Source: Bradyrhizobium sp. CSS354
GTDB lineage: Bacteria > Pseudomonadota > Alphaproteobacteria > Rhizobiales > Xanthobacteraceae
Assembly (NCBI RefSeq): GCF_029051725.1
Contig: NZ_JAACFU010000011.1
Location: 124,001 to 188,000 of the forward strand
DNA length: 64,000 bases
Reading direction: 5' to 3'
Part shown: positions 8,307 through 16,901 of the stretch, in pieces
Layout of the letters: every line of letters starts with the position of its first letter
How positions within the stretch are numbered: the first letter of the stretch is position 1
The notes under the pieces: model-generated
What the model was told of the DNA's origin: nothing
What the model saw: only the letters and a program-made list of their open reading frames with translations
Database searches by the model: none
Position numbers and translations under genes: made by a program

Positions 8307-9122
8307 ATGTCCAACACTGACAAGGTTTTCGCCGGCTCGATCCCAAAGCTCTACGACGAATATCTGGTACCGATGATCTTCGCCGTCTACGCCGAGGACA
8401 TCGCAAGGCGTGTCGCGGCCCGCTCTCCCTCCGTGCTGCTCGAGATCGCGGCAGGCACCGGCGCAGTGACCCGCGCGGTGGCGGCGGCGCTGCCGCCCGG
8501 CGTCCGTTATGTCGCGACCGACCTCAACGAGCCGATGCTCGCCGTCGCGGCACAGCGTCAGGCAGATGACGATCGCATCTCGTGGCGCCAGGCCGACGCA
8601 GCGGCCCTGCCCTTCGAGGATGCCGCCTTCGACGTGGTCTGCTGCCAGTTCGGCGCCATGTTCTTTCCGGACCGCGTCAAGGCTTACGGGGAGGTGAAGC
8701 GCGTCCTGAAGGACGACGGCACGTTCGTGTTCAACGTCTGGGATCGCATCGAGGACAATGTGCGGACGCATGAAGCAACGGTCGCGCTCGAAAAATTGTT
8801 CCCCGACGACCCGCCCCGTTTCATGGCCCGGACGCCGCACGGCTATCACGACAAGGCCGTCATCAGAACCGACCTCGAACACGCAGGTTTTCGTGACATA
8901 TCGATCGAAACGCGAACTGAAATAAGCCGGGCGCCGTCGCCGGAGCACGTCGCGATCGCGCTCTGCCAGGGCACGCCGCTGCGCAGCGAGATCGAGGCAC
9001 GCGATGCCAGCAAGCTTCAGGCTGCGACCGACATCGTTGCCGAGGCGATCCGAACGCGCCATGGGTCCGGACCGATCGAAGGCAAGATCCAGGCGATCGT
9101 GATCGAAGCGCGGCGATCGTGA
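8307..9122 (+). CDS. Class I SAM-dependent methyltransferase
   Basis: A 271-residue Rossmann methyltransferase of the UbiE/Methyltransf_11 kind. Motif I is LLEIAAGTGAVTRAVA at about 46-61, the acidic residue after strand 2 is in YVATDLNEPML, and the motif IV region is DAAFDVVCCQFGAMFFPD. The ATG is 115 bases beyond the VOC stop, so it may be transcribed separately. The acceptor is unknown. It is followed, on the other strand, by an L,D-transpeptidase gene. Confidence 0.83.
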   Translation: MSNTDKVFAGSIPKLYDEYLVPMIFAVYAEDIARRVAARSPSVLLEIAAGTGAVTRAVAAALPPGVRYVATDLNEPMLAVAAQRQADDDRISWRQADAAALPFEDAAFDVVCCQFGAMFFPDRVKAYGEVKRVLKDDGTFVFNVWDRIEDNVRTHEATVALEKLFPDDPPRFMARTPHGYHDKAVIRTDLEHAGFRDISIETRTEISRAPSPEHVAIALCQGTPLRSEIEARDASKLQAATDIVAEAIRTRHGSGPIEGKIQAIVIEARRS

Positions 9123-9144
9123 CGGGCTTCGATCTGCCCGCCTC

Positions 9145-10701
9145 TTACCAGAAGCCCCGCTGCATCGGCTGTGCCGGCTGATAATATTGATACTGGCCGC
9201 GCCGGCGCGGATTGACGGGCTGCGGGTTCGGATCGCGCTGGAAGAAGAAGCCGAAACCATTGCCGCCATTGTCCCAGCCGTCGTCGCTCGCCATGGCCAT
9301 CGGAGGCGCGGTTGGCTTGCGCGTGATGAAACCACCCTGGGGTTGGTTGCTCAGCACCGCGACGAACTCGGTGCGGTAGTTGGTTTCAGCACTCAGCGGC
9401 TCGTCCGAGATGATGATCGAGGACCGCGGCAACGCGGTCGGCGCGATGCGATCGAGCACCTCCTGCGGGATGGTAATGCGGTCGAGCGCGTTCCTGGCGT
9501 TGTCGCCGTCTTCGATCGTGACCACGCTCCAGCGCAGGCCCGTATCGTTCTTCGCCATCGCCGTGAAGATATGCGTGCCGAGCGGCTGATCCGGATTGCG
9601 GATCGTGACGGGAACCTCGATGCTGGTGTCGAATACCTCGCCGCCGCCGTCCGGTGCCGGCTTGTGCGTGTTCCGCCTCACGTAGAGCTTCTGCGTCGCG
9701 CGGCTGATGTAGACCGAGACCGGTTCGAGCGCGAGCTTTGCGTCGGTCGCAGCCTTCACGGCGTCGACCTTCCTGGCCGCTGCCGCCTTGGCCGCCTCCT
9801 TCGTGGCCGCGACCGCATCGCGCTTCGGCTGTGCGGCGGCCTTGGCGGCATCGAGCTGCGTCGCCGCGTCGGCGGCCCTGGTGGCGGCCTTCTGCTTCAG
9901 CTCCTCGGCCTTGGCGCGGGCCTGATCGGTCTTGGCGGCCGCGAGCTGCTTGTCGGCGAAGGCGAGCTCGGCGTCAGCGCGGGTCTTCTGTTGTTCCAGC
10001 TTGCGCAGCGACGCCGGCAGCGCTGCCGCCTCTTTCGTGGCCAAAGTCGCGGCCTTCTTGGCCTCCTCGGCCGCCCTTGTGGCCTCCTCGGCCTCGCCGG
10101 AGAGCTTGCCGATCTGGCCCGGCGCCGCCGCAATGGCGTCCCGCTTCGGCATGAAGAGTGCGGGATGAACGATGTCGATCGGAGCCGCATCGTTCGGCGA
10201 GATGATCACCCGCATGCCGATGTTGGTCTTGTCGAACAGGCCTTCCGCGAAGCCGAACGGCATCCGCACGCAGCCATGCGAAGCGGCATAGCCGGGCAGC
10301 GGCCCGCCATGCAGCGCGATGCCGTTCCAGGTGATGCGCTGCATGTTCGGCATCCAGGCGTCGTCATACATGGTCGAGCGGTGGTCCTTGTCCTTCTCGA
10401 CGATGGCGAAGACGCCGGCCGGTGTCTCGCGTCCCGTCGTGCCGGTGGACACCGGCGCGCGAAAAATCCAGCCCTCGGCGTCGTAGAAGGTGACCTGCTG
10501 GCTCTTGATCGAGACGATCGCCATGATCGGTTCGCCGGCCTCGCGCGGTGCCACCGCCTCGGCCGGCTGACGCACCTGCTTGGCCGCATTGGCGGGGCCC
10601 ACAGCCGCAAAGGCGAGCATCGCCGCCAAGGTCACAATTCCGGGAGGCCCCCAACGCCGCATCGCCACGGTGGATTGCGCCGTCGTCATCAGGTTTCTCA
10701 T
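9145..10701 (-). CDS. L,D-transpeptidase family protein with long Ala-rich coiled coil and second degenerate YkuD-like region
   Basis: A 518-residue exported protein. An N-terminal signal/membrane segment (about 15-40, ending ANAA) is followed by a YkuD L,D-transpeptidase domain at about 58-175. Its active site is HGGPLPGYAASHGCVRMP, with H131, H142 and nucleophile C144. Residues about 190-330 are a highly Ala/Lys/Glu-rich heptad-like region (for example KKAATLATKEAAALP), probably a long periplasmic coiled coil. A second region (about 335-455) has YkuD-like strands such as VSVYISRATQKLYVRR and GTHIFTA but no HxxSHGC motif. The C-terminus is Pro/Gln/Tyr rich. The expected role is 3-3 crosslinking of peptidoglycan or attachment of outer-membrane proteins to it. 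Confidence 0.86.
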   Translation of the reverse strand: MRNLMTTAQSTVAMRRWGPPGIVTLAAMLAFAAVGPANAAKQVRQPAEAVAPREAGEPIMAIVSIKSQQVTFYDAEGWIFRAPVSTGTTGRETPAGVFAIVEKDKDHRSTMYDDAWMPNMQRITWNGIALHGGPLPGYAASHGCVRMPFGFAEGLFDKTNIGMRVIISPNDAAPIDIVHPALFMPKRDAIAAAPGQIGKLSGEAEEATRAAEEAKKAATLATKEAAALPASLRKLEQQKTRADAELAFADKQLAAAKTDQARAKAEELKQKAATRAADAATQLDAAKAAAQPKRDAVAATKEAAKAAAARKVDAVKAATDAKLALEPVSVYISRATQKLYVRRNTHKPAPDGGGEVFDTSIEVPVTIRNPDQPLGTHIFTAMAKNDTGLRWSVVTIEDGDNARNALDRITIPQEVLDRIAPTALPRSSIIISDEPLSAETNYRTEFVAVLSNQPQGGFITRKPTAPPMAMASDDGWDNGGNGFGFFFQRDPNPQPVNPRRRGQYQYYQPAQPMQRGFW

Positions 10702-10985
10702 GCCATCCTCGGTCGAAATGCCAGTCCGCCGGTCATTGATCAGATTGCGATCTTTGAATTAAGAAATCGCAGCCGCCTTACGTTCCGTCTGTGGCGAGAT
10801 TCGGCACGTTTGGGCGATAAATCTCATATACGACGGTTGGCGCAGGCGGAAGGGCGGCGTGCGGCCGAAGCTGGCGGTCTATCGCTGCGGCAGAATGACC
10901 GGGGGGTGGAGGCTTAACGCCTGCGCCTTCCGATCGACGGTTCGCAGAGAACCCAACGACCGCACGCGCGGATTCACGACATTCG

Positions 10986-12059
10986 TCAGCCGCGCGGGGG
11001 CGGCGTGAGCGAAGCCGCTGGGGCCAAAGCGGCCTCTCCAAACAAGGCTGCCTTGCCAAACAAGGCCGCCTCTCCAAAGGAGACGAGCCGCTGCCGCTCC
11101 TCGTCCCACAAGGTCAGCCGCACGGTCCGCAAACTCTGGAGCAGCGTAATCCGCCCGACACCAGCGAACTGCGGATGGTCGCGCAACACGTCGTGCAAGC
11201 GATAGGAGGGAATTCGACTGGACAAATGATGGATGTGGTGGACGCCGATATTTGCCGTGAACCATCGCAAGACACCCGGCAATTGGTAGTGAGAGCTGCC
11301 GTGCAGCGCGGCGTCGTGAAAATTCCAGGTTTCGTCGTGGGCCCAGTGCGTGTGCTCGAACTGGTGCTGGACGTAGAACAGCCAGACACCGATCGACGCT
11401 GCCAGAACAATGATCGGCAGGTGCACGAGCAGGAACGGCCCATAGCCGACCAGCTGGATCATCGTGACGACGAGAACCGCGAGGGCGATGTTCGTGCCCA
11501 TCGTGCTCAGCCAGGGTTTCCAGCCGCGCCCCATCATCCCGACCGGCAATCGGTGCTTCAAGATGAACAAATACGAGGGACCGACGCCAAACATCACCAG
11601 GGGATGTCGATACAAACGATATAGCGTCCGACGCCATCGCGACCGCCCGAGAAATTCGCGCGTCGTCAACGTGTCGATGTCGCCTAAGCCCCTTTGATCG
11701 AGATTGCCGGAGTTCGCATGATGGCCTGCATGGTTGCGCCGCCAGTACCCGTATGGCGTCAGTGTCATCACGCCGAGGGCACGGCCGACCCAATCGTTCG
11801 CAAGGCGGCCGCGGAAGAAAGAGCCGTGTCCGCAATCGTGCTGGATCATGAAGAGGCGGACCAGCAAACCCGCCGCGGGCACCTCCAGCAGGAGGGCAAA
11901 CCAATAACCCTGGTCAAGAGCGGCCCAGATCAGAGCCCAGATGACGACGAACGGTATCGCCGTAATCGCCAGTTCGAGGATACCCCGCGCATTGTCGGGC
12001 TCGCGATAGCGGGCAAGCAACTGCGCCGATGCGCGGATTTCCGGCGTTTCTTGGGTCAT
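10986..12059 (-). CDS. Fatty acid desaturase (membrane di-iron)
   Basis: A 357-residue integral membrane acyl-lipid desaturase with the three histidine boxes that bind the di-iron centre: HDCGHGSFF (H74, H78), RRNHAGHH (H110, H113, H114) and GVHHIHH near residue 270. Hydrophobic segments lie between them. It most resembles delta-12/omega-6-type bacterial desaturases acting on membrane lipids. I took the ATG at 12059 (MTQETPEIRA, with GGGAG upstream) because it gives a normal family N-terminus; the frame stays open upstream for 80 more codons. The C-terminus carries three copies of a six-residue repeat FG(E/K)AAL, encoded by an 18-base tandem repeat. Confidence 0.87.
   Translation of the reverse strand: MTQETPEIRASAQLLARYREPDNARGILELAITAIPFVVIWALIWAALDQGYWFALLLEVPAAGLLVRLFMIQHDCGHGSFFRGRLANDWVGRALGVMTLTPYGYWRRNHAGHHANSGNLDQRGLGDIDTLTTREFLGRSRWRRTLYRLYRHPLVMFGVGPSYLFILKHRLPVGMMGRGWKPWLSTMGTNIALAVLVVTMIQLVGYGPFLLVHLPIIVLAASIGVWLFYVQHQFEHTHWAHDETWNFHDAALHGSSHYQLPGVLRWFTANIGVHHIHHLSSRIPSYRLHDVLRDHPQFAGVGRITLLQSLRTVRLTLWDEERQRLVSFGEAALFGKAALFGEAALAPAASLTPPPRG
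11038..11073. repeat. 18-base tandem repeat in the desaturase C-terminus
   Basis: Two near-identical 18-base units (CCAAACAAGGCNGCCTNN) at 11038-11055 and 11056-11073 are flanked on both sides by partial copies. In the protein they encode FGEAAL-FGKAAL-FGEAAL beyond the last histidine box. A repeat of this kind is prone to copy-number change. Confidence 0.7.
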
Positions 12060-12237
12060 ATCTGCTCTGCTCCCGACATGGCGCCCAAGAAGCACGGTTA
12101 TGGCCATCGACGCAACAGAATCGCCCTCCGCCTTGGCCGGGCGGCTGTACGCTTCCGGTCGGAACAGGGCCCTCGCCAAGCCAGGCGGCGCTTTCAGAGC
12201 TTCAGAGAGCGAGGCCGAGTCTCGTCGGAGGCCGCGG

Positions 12238-13674
12238 CTAAACGCCCAGCGCCTTGCGGTTGAAGGTTCGCAGGAAACGCAGCGACAGCGTCCGGACATT
12301 GGCGACGTTCAGCAACCATGCGGCGGCGGCATAAGCGAGCCCGCCCGCAAGGCTCACGACAATGAGCGGGACGAGGCCGGAGCCATTGACCTGAGATCGT
12401 GCCACGAGAATCGCAGCCCCCATCGCCGCGGCGGAGACGGCAACGCCGGCGAGGCGGTGGAGATCGAACGGGACCGGGTAGGCGCGATGCATCAGGACGA
12501 CGGCAACGAGGAATCCGATCGCTTCGGTCGCAAGCGTCGCCAGCGCCGCGCCGTAGAGGCCATGGCCGGCCACCAGCACGAACATCAACGCCACGCTGAC
12601 GACCAGCGTCAGGAACGACTGCGCCGCCAGCATGAACGGCCGCTCGGCAAGCTGGAAGCTGATCTGCACGTAGAATTGATTGGCGATGCCGAACAACCGG
12701 GCGAGCACCAGGGTCGGCAGCAGCGCCGACACCCCGGCGCGGAAGTCGACGCCGACGAGCGTGCCGGCGACCTGGTCGGCTGCGAGCGCGAGCCAGACGG
12801 CGACGGGCGCGACCACGACGAGCAGAAGTTCGAGGCTCTCGGTCAGCCGCTCCCGCGTCGTCTCGGTATTTTTGTCCGACAATGACCGGAATACCAGCGG
12901 GACTGTCGCCGCAGCAACGCTGGAGGCGATCATGACCATGAACTGTCGCGGCAGATCGGCGGCGACGCCAAAGATGCCGGCGGCGTCCTTGCCGAGCAAA
13001 TAAGCCACGATGAGGCGGTCGCAGGCCGAGTAGACCGCAACGGACAATCCGGCCAGCGTCAGCGGCAGGCCGTAGCGCGCCAGCTGCACGAACTGGCTGC
13101 GCTGAAAGCGCGCGATCCTGGTGCGGTCGCCGACGAGGTTCAGGATGATCCCGGCGAGCGAACCCAGGCCGAATGCGGCGAGCAGTCCCAATCCACCCCA
13201 GCCGAGCCAGATGCCGAGCAGGCCGAAGCCGACGCTCGACACGCTGCGCACGATCGAGATCGCCGCGAACCTGTAAGGACGCAGTTTGGCGCGCTCGAAC
13301 TCCTGCCCGACATCGACGGCATTCGCCATGATCGCGACGAACATGCTGGCAAGCAGCAGCCCAACGCTGAGATCGCTGCGGAACAGGAAGACCACCGGCG
13401 TGGTGGCGCAGAGGACGGCAACGGTGAGCGCGAATGCGACCATTGCAGTGCCACGGAAATCCACCTCGGCCGACATCGCCTGATAGCGCGACACCGACAG
13501 CTTGATCCAGGCGAAGAAGATCGCGCCCAGAATGCCGGCCAGGCTGATGCCGACGACGTAGACGCCGTACTCCGCCGGCGTCAGCAGCCGCGTGTAGGCC
13601 GTGACGGCGAAGAAGCCCACCGCCGCAGGCAGGATGTAGGCGACGAGATAAATCGAGAAATGGCGGTTCAGCAT
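12238..13674 (-). CDS. Polysaccharide biosynthesis protein / oligosaccharide flippase (Wzx-like, MATE fold)
   Basis: A 478-residue polytopic membrane protein with 12-14 hydrophobic helices and the opening YLVAYILPAAVGFFAVTAYTR followed by RLLTPAEYGVYVVG. This opening is characteristic of the RfbX/Wzx polysaccharide-translocase family in the MATE superfamily. Such proteins flip lipid-linked oligosaccharides across the inner membrane for exopolysaccharide or O-antigen assembly. No glycosyltransferase cluster surrounds it. It diverges from the GH10 xylanase gene across about 305 bases, so regulation may be shared, but no operator could be identified. Confidence 0.85.
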   Translation of the reverse strand: MLNRHFSIYLVAYILPAAVGFFAVTAYTRLLTPAEYGVYVVGISLAGILGAIFFAWIKLSVSRYQAMSAEVDFRGTAMVAFALTVAVLCATTPVVFLFRSDLSVGLLLASMFVAIMANAVDVGQEFERAKLRPYRFAAISIVRSVSSVGFGLLGIWLGWGGLGLLAAFGLGSLAGIILNLVGDRTRIARFQRSQFVQLARYGLPLTLAGLSVAVYSACDRLIVAYLLGKDAAGIFGVAADLPRQFMVMIASSVAAATVPLVFRSLSDKNTETTRERLTESLELLLVVVAPVAVWLALAADQVAGTLVGVDFRAGVSALLPTLVLARLFGIANQFYVQISFQLAERPFMLAAQSFLTLVVSVALMFVLVAGHGLYGAALATLATEAIGFLVAVVLMHRAYPVPFDLHRLAGVAVSAAAMGAAILVARSQVNGSGLVPLIVVSLAGGLAYAAAAWLLNVANVRTLSLRFLRTFNRKALGV

Positions 13675-13979
13675 GCGAGCACGGGACCGGCAACATTGTT
13701 GCGAGTGTGACGGCCGTTCATCAATTGGACCATGGCGGGGCGAACGAATTGCGCCGCAGCATCCCTCAACAGTGTCACATAAGTCTGGAGATCGGGCGGC
13801 GAATGCGGCTTTGAGCGCGTTTTCGCGGGTTAGCGTTAAATTTGCCCTTCCCTGAAGAGGGCGTGGCCACCGAAAGGAACCATGATTTCGCAGCTGGCAA
13901 AGTTAACCCAACGAGGGGAAACCCCGGCGTTGCAAGGCGTCGCTTGGTACGATGGCGCGTTGGCTCCAGAAGGAATGCT
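13675..13979. other. Divergent intergenic region between flippase and xylanase
   Basis: About 305 bases without a credible gene. It must hold the promoters of the two divergent genes. An open frame continues upstream of the xylanase start from 13842 but encodes an atypical Arg-rich stretch and is rejected as coding. I see no clear dyad or sigma-70 consensus. Confidence 0.5.
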
Positions 13980-15047
13980 GTGACCAAGCTCGACAGACGC
14001 GAATTTCTCCTCGGCAGCGCCGCAGCACTCGCGGCGGGCGTTTCGGCGTCCGCAGCGCCGATGTCGAAACTCGCCCAGCGCCGTCCCGGATTCGGTGCCG
14101 CGGCCACACTCTGGGATCTGCAAGCCGATCCCAGGCTCGGCGAAGCCATCAGCACCTATTGCACGCAGGTGGTTCCGGTGCTCGAGCTGAAATGGCCGAT
14201 GCTGCGTCCCGACGCGCACACCTTTGCCTTCGAACGTGCCGACGCGATCCTGGATTTCGCGCGGCAGAACGACCTGACGATGCGCGGCCACGCGCTCGCC
14301 TGGTATCACGACATTCCGGACTGGACCAAGCAGATCAAGGATAGCAAGGGCGTCGAGCGCGCCTATGTCGACCACATCGGCACCGTCGTCTCCTATTACA
14401 AGGACAAGCTGACGTCGTGGGACGTCGTCAACGAGCCGATCCCGGACAATCCGCGCAGTCCAAAAGACCGGCGCGACTCGTTCTGGACGCAGCATTTGGG
14501 CAATCGCTGGATTCCGCTGGCGTTCCGCACGGCGGCCGCGGCCGACCCCTTCGTCAAGCTCGCGATCAACGAATACGACATCGAGTCGGCAAAGGACACG
14601 TTCATTGCGAAGCGCGCGGCCTACCGCAATCTCATCATGGACCTGCTCGACCAGGGCGTGCCGTTGCACGCCGTGGGACTGCAATCGCATCTGCATGCCG
14701 AGCTCGAGATCGACACCCATGGGCTCGCGGAATTCGTCACCGAGCTGCGCGCCTGGGGCCTCGAGGTGCTCGTCACCGAGCTCGATGTCGACGATCAGAA
14801 GCTGACGGGGACGCCGACGGAGCGCGATGCCATCGTCGCCAAGCGCGTCGACGATCTCCTGACCGCGATCTCGACCAGCGGACCGGTGCGCTCGATCCTG
14901 ACCTGGGGCCTCTCGGACCGCTATAGCTGGATCAACGGCACGTTTGCGCGGGCGGACAAGCAGCCGAACCGTCCCCTGCCGCTCGACGGCGAATTCAAGC
15001 CGAAGCCGTTCATGAACGTGATCAGCAAGTTCACGAGAGACGCGTGA
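13980..15047 (+). CDS. Endo-1,4-beta-xylanase, GH10, Tat-exported
   Basis: A 355-residue glycoside hydrolase family 10 protein starting at GTG 13980 (AAGGA upstream). The N-terminus TKLDRREFLLGSAAALAAG is a twin-arginine signal of the RRxFLxG form, so the enzyme is exported folded. The catalytic acid/base is E152 in WDVVNEPI and the nucleophile is E267 in VTELDVDD. Other GH10 landmarks are MRGHALAWY (101-109) and TWGLSDRYSWI near the C-terminus. It retains beta-1,4-xylosidic linkages' cleavage residues and normal catalytic-domain length, with no carbohydrate-binding module. In a plant-associated or soil bacterium it may attack plant cell-wall xylan or a bacterial polysaccharide; the adjacent flippase makes the second option possible. 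Confidence 0.92.
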   Translation: MTKLDRREFLLGSAAALAAGVSASAAPMSKLAQRRPGFGAAATLWDLQADPRLGEAISTYCTQVVPVLELKWPMLRPDAHTFAFERADAILDFARQNDLTMRGHALAWYHDIPDWTKQIKDSKGVERAYVDHIGTVVSYYKDKLTSWDVVNEPIPDNPRSPKDRRDSFWTQHLGNRWIPLAFRTAAAADPFVKLAINEYDIESAKDTFIAKRAAYRNLIMDLLDQGVPLHAVGLQSHLHAELEIDTHGLAEFVTELRAWGLEVLVTELDVDDQKLTGTPTERDAIVAKRVDDLLTAISTSGPVRSILTWGLSDRYSWINGTFARADKQPNRPLPLDGEFKPKPFMNVISKFTRDA

Positions 15048-15059
15048 AGGCGCCGGGTC

Positions 15060-16010
15060 TCAGCGCGTCTTCGGAGCCTCGAACTGAACCTCGTCCCCCA
15101 TGTCCTCCGGAGACAGGCTCGGACCACGACGGTCGCGCGAGCTAAGGCGGAACACGTCGCGGATATCGTCGATCGAGGTCGACGAATAAGACTGGATGCA
15201 CAGCGCCACCTGGTCGGGCGAAGCGGCGTGCATCATCGTTTCGATGGCCGGGCGGTCGAGGCGCGTGTCGTCCCAATGCGAGACCGCGATGCTGTCTTCG
15301 GTGACCCGATGCGTGGCCAGATGCGCGGGCGAGTTCGCGACGAAATGGCCGTACATGAGATATTCCGAGAACTTCTTCTTCCGGCACAGTGCCAGAACCC
15401 AGTTCAATCCCGTCGCGGACTTGATCGCGTCGGTCATCGCACGCGCGGTGTCCTTGTCCCACACCAGCGCGTTGCCGACATAGTCGTCCGCAGGGAAGGA
15501 CCGCTCCTTGATACCGAGGAGCTGATCGACGGTGCGGAGCCACAGGACATGCAAGGGGTGGGCGGCGTCGATCCCGTTACGCGTGACGAATAGCGGCGTC
15601 TTCTCGGAGCCCGCATATTGACCGACGTCGAATTCGCGGAAGAACAGATTGTCCGAATCCAGGATACAGACGCGCTGTTCGGGCGCGTTGAGGACGCCCG
15701 CGATCTTGAGGATCTGCTGGATGTGCCAGCCATGAACGGGCGACGACAGCAACGACAGCCAGACGCGCCGTTTGCTGATGAACTGAAGTGCCGGCGGCAG
15801 CGCCCACAGCCATTTCGGCAAATAGCGCGAGGCCGGAACGATGACACGCTTGTCGGAAGCGAACCGCGCGAACAGCGGCAGATCCTCATCGTTAACGAGA
15901 ACATAATGCCGCGTGTAGCCCGTCAACCAGGTGTCGATGCTCTCGCTGAGCAGCGAAAAGCGCTCGATATCCTTGGCGTAGCTGGCGGTCAGCAGGGCAA
16001 CGGAATGCAT
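15060..16010 (-). CDS. DUF6492-like putative glycosyltransferase-fold protein
   Basis: A 316-residue soluble protein with no signal peptide. The opening VALLTASYAKDIERFSLLSESI, with HYVLVNDEDLPLF shortly after, matches my recollection of DUF6492, a family that looks like a nucleotide-sugar glycosyltransferase. CILDSDNLFFREFD at about residue 115 could be the DxD-type metal motif (DSD). YKxR-like and tryptophan-rich segments such as RYLPKWLWALPP surround it. It ends 12 bases from the xylanase on the opposite strand. Function is not established; involvement in surface polysaccharide synthesis is an inference from fold type and neighbours. Confidence 0.65.
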   Translation of the reverse strand: MHSVALLTASYAKDIERFSLLSESIDTWLTGYTRHYVLVNDEDLPLFARFASDKRVIVPASRYLPKWLWALPPALQFISKRRVWLSLLSSPVHGWHIQQILKIAGVLNAPEQRVCILDSDNLFFREFDVGQYAGSEKTPLFVTRNGIDAAHPLHVLWLRTVDQLLGIKERSFPADDYVGNALVWDKDTARAMTDAIKSATGLNWVLALCRKKKFSEYLMYGHFVANSPAHLATHRVTEDSIAVSHWDDTRLDRPAIETMMHAASPDQVALCIQSYSSTSIDDIRDVFRLSSRDRRGPSLSPEDMGDEVQFEAPKTR

Positions 16011-16105
16011 GGCGCGCGCTCGTATGGCGATCAGGCCGCAGTCATAGCGGCGTCGAGACGCGTTGGATACTTACATTCGCAATCAAGGTAAAATGAAACG
16101 AAGCA

Positions 16106-16900
16106 TTAGCCATCCGAAGGCAGCCCCTGCTCGATGCCGCGAAAACGCAGCGGCGCCAGTGCGGAGGCGCGCTGCCACCAGTCGGCGACGCGGTCGTCGA
16201 GCGCGGTCACACCTCGGCCCTGGCCGGGGAAGATCCGGACCTGCTGCACCGCCTCGGCTTCGAACCCCTTGCCCTTGCGGGTGATCTTGAGGGCGGCGCC
16301 TTCGCGGTCCCGCTGGGTCAGCGGCACCAGAAGCCGGCCGCGCGGACGAAGCGAACGAAGCCAGAGCGGATGCGGCTGCGAGAAGCCGGCATGAACGATG
16401 ATCATGTCGGCGGGTTCGCCGATGTCCTCGCATCCGTCGCCATGGACGACCGCGACGTTGCGATAGGCGCTGAGATAATTCGCGGCGCGCGACGCAAGCC
16501 GTTCGTCGCATTCGATCGCCCGCACCCTGCCCTTGGGGCCCACGATCTTCGACAGCACGGCCGAGAAATAACCGAGCCCGCAGCCGATCTGGACCACACG
16601 GTCTTTTTCCCCGACGTCGAGCAAATCGATGAAGTGCGCCCACAGGCTCGGCAGTCCGGTGTCGAGCTTGCGGCGCGCATCGATCGCGACCAGCACATTG
16701 TTCTGGAGATGAACGGGATCGGCATCCGGCGTCAGCCGATAGTTGCGCGCCGCCTCGGTCTTGATGCGCCAAGGCCCCTTCGCCAGGAAGTTTTCGCGGG
16801 GAACAGTGCCGAGGGCTTCGAGCAAGCGCGTTGAGGAGATCCGCTCGCGCTTTGCGATCAGCTCCACGTAACGCGCACGCGCGGCGGCGAGGTCGCTCAT
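16106..16900 (-). CDS. PCMT-like protein-L-isoaspartate O-methyltransferase family protein
   Basis: A 264-residue protein with the SAM-binding motif VVQIGCGLGYFSAVLS at about 105-120 and AIECDERLA after the next strand, as in the PCMT family. Its N-terminus RERISSTRLLEALGTVPRENF fits the PCMT opening (the usual V..A...VPRHxFV). The catalytic loop differs from genuine isoaspartyl repair enzymes: the region around the expected substrate Ser/Thr reads DADPVHLQNNVLVAIDA. It may therefore be one of the diverged PCMT-like methyltransferases. It lies two bases downstream of the cyclase/ATPase gene and is probably co-transcribed with it. Confidence 0.75.
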   Translation of the reverse strand: MSDLAAARARYVELIAKRERISSTRLLEALGTVPRENFLAKGPWRIKTEAARNYRLTPDADPVHLQNNVLVAIDARRKLDTGLPSLWAHFIDLLDVGEKDRVVQIGCGLGYFSAVLSKIVGPKGRVRAIECDERLASRAANYLSAYRNVAVVHGDGCEDIGEPADMIIVHAGFSQPHPLWLRSLRPRGRLLVPLTQRDREGAALKITRKGKGFEAEAVQQVRIFPGQGRGVTALDDRVADWWQRASALAPLRFRGIEQGLPSDG

Positions 16901-16901
16901 C

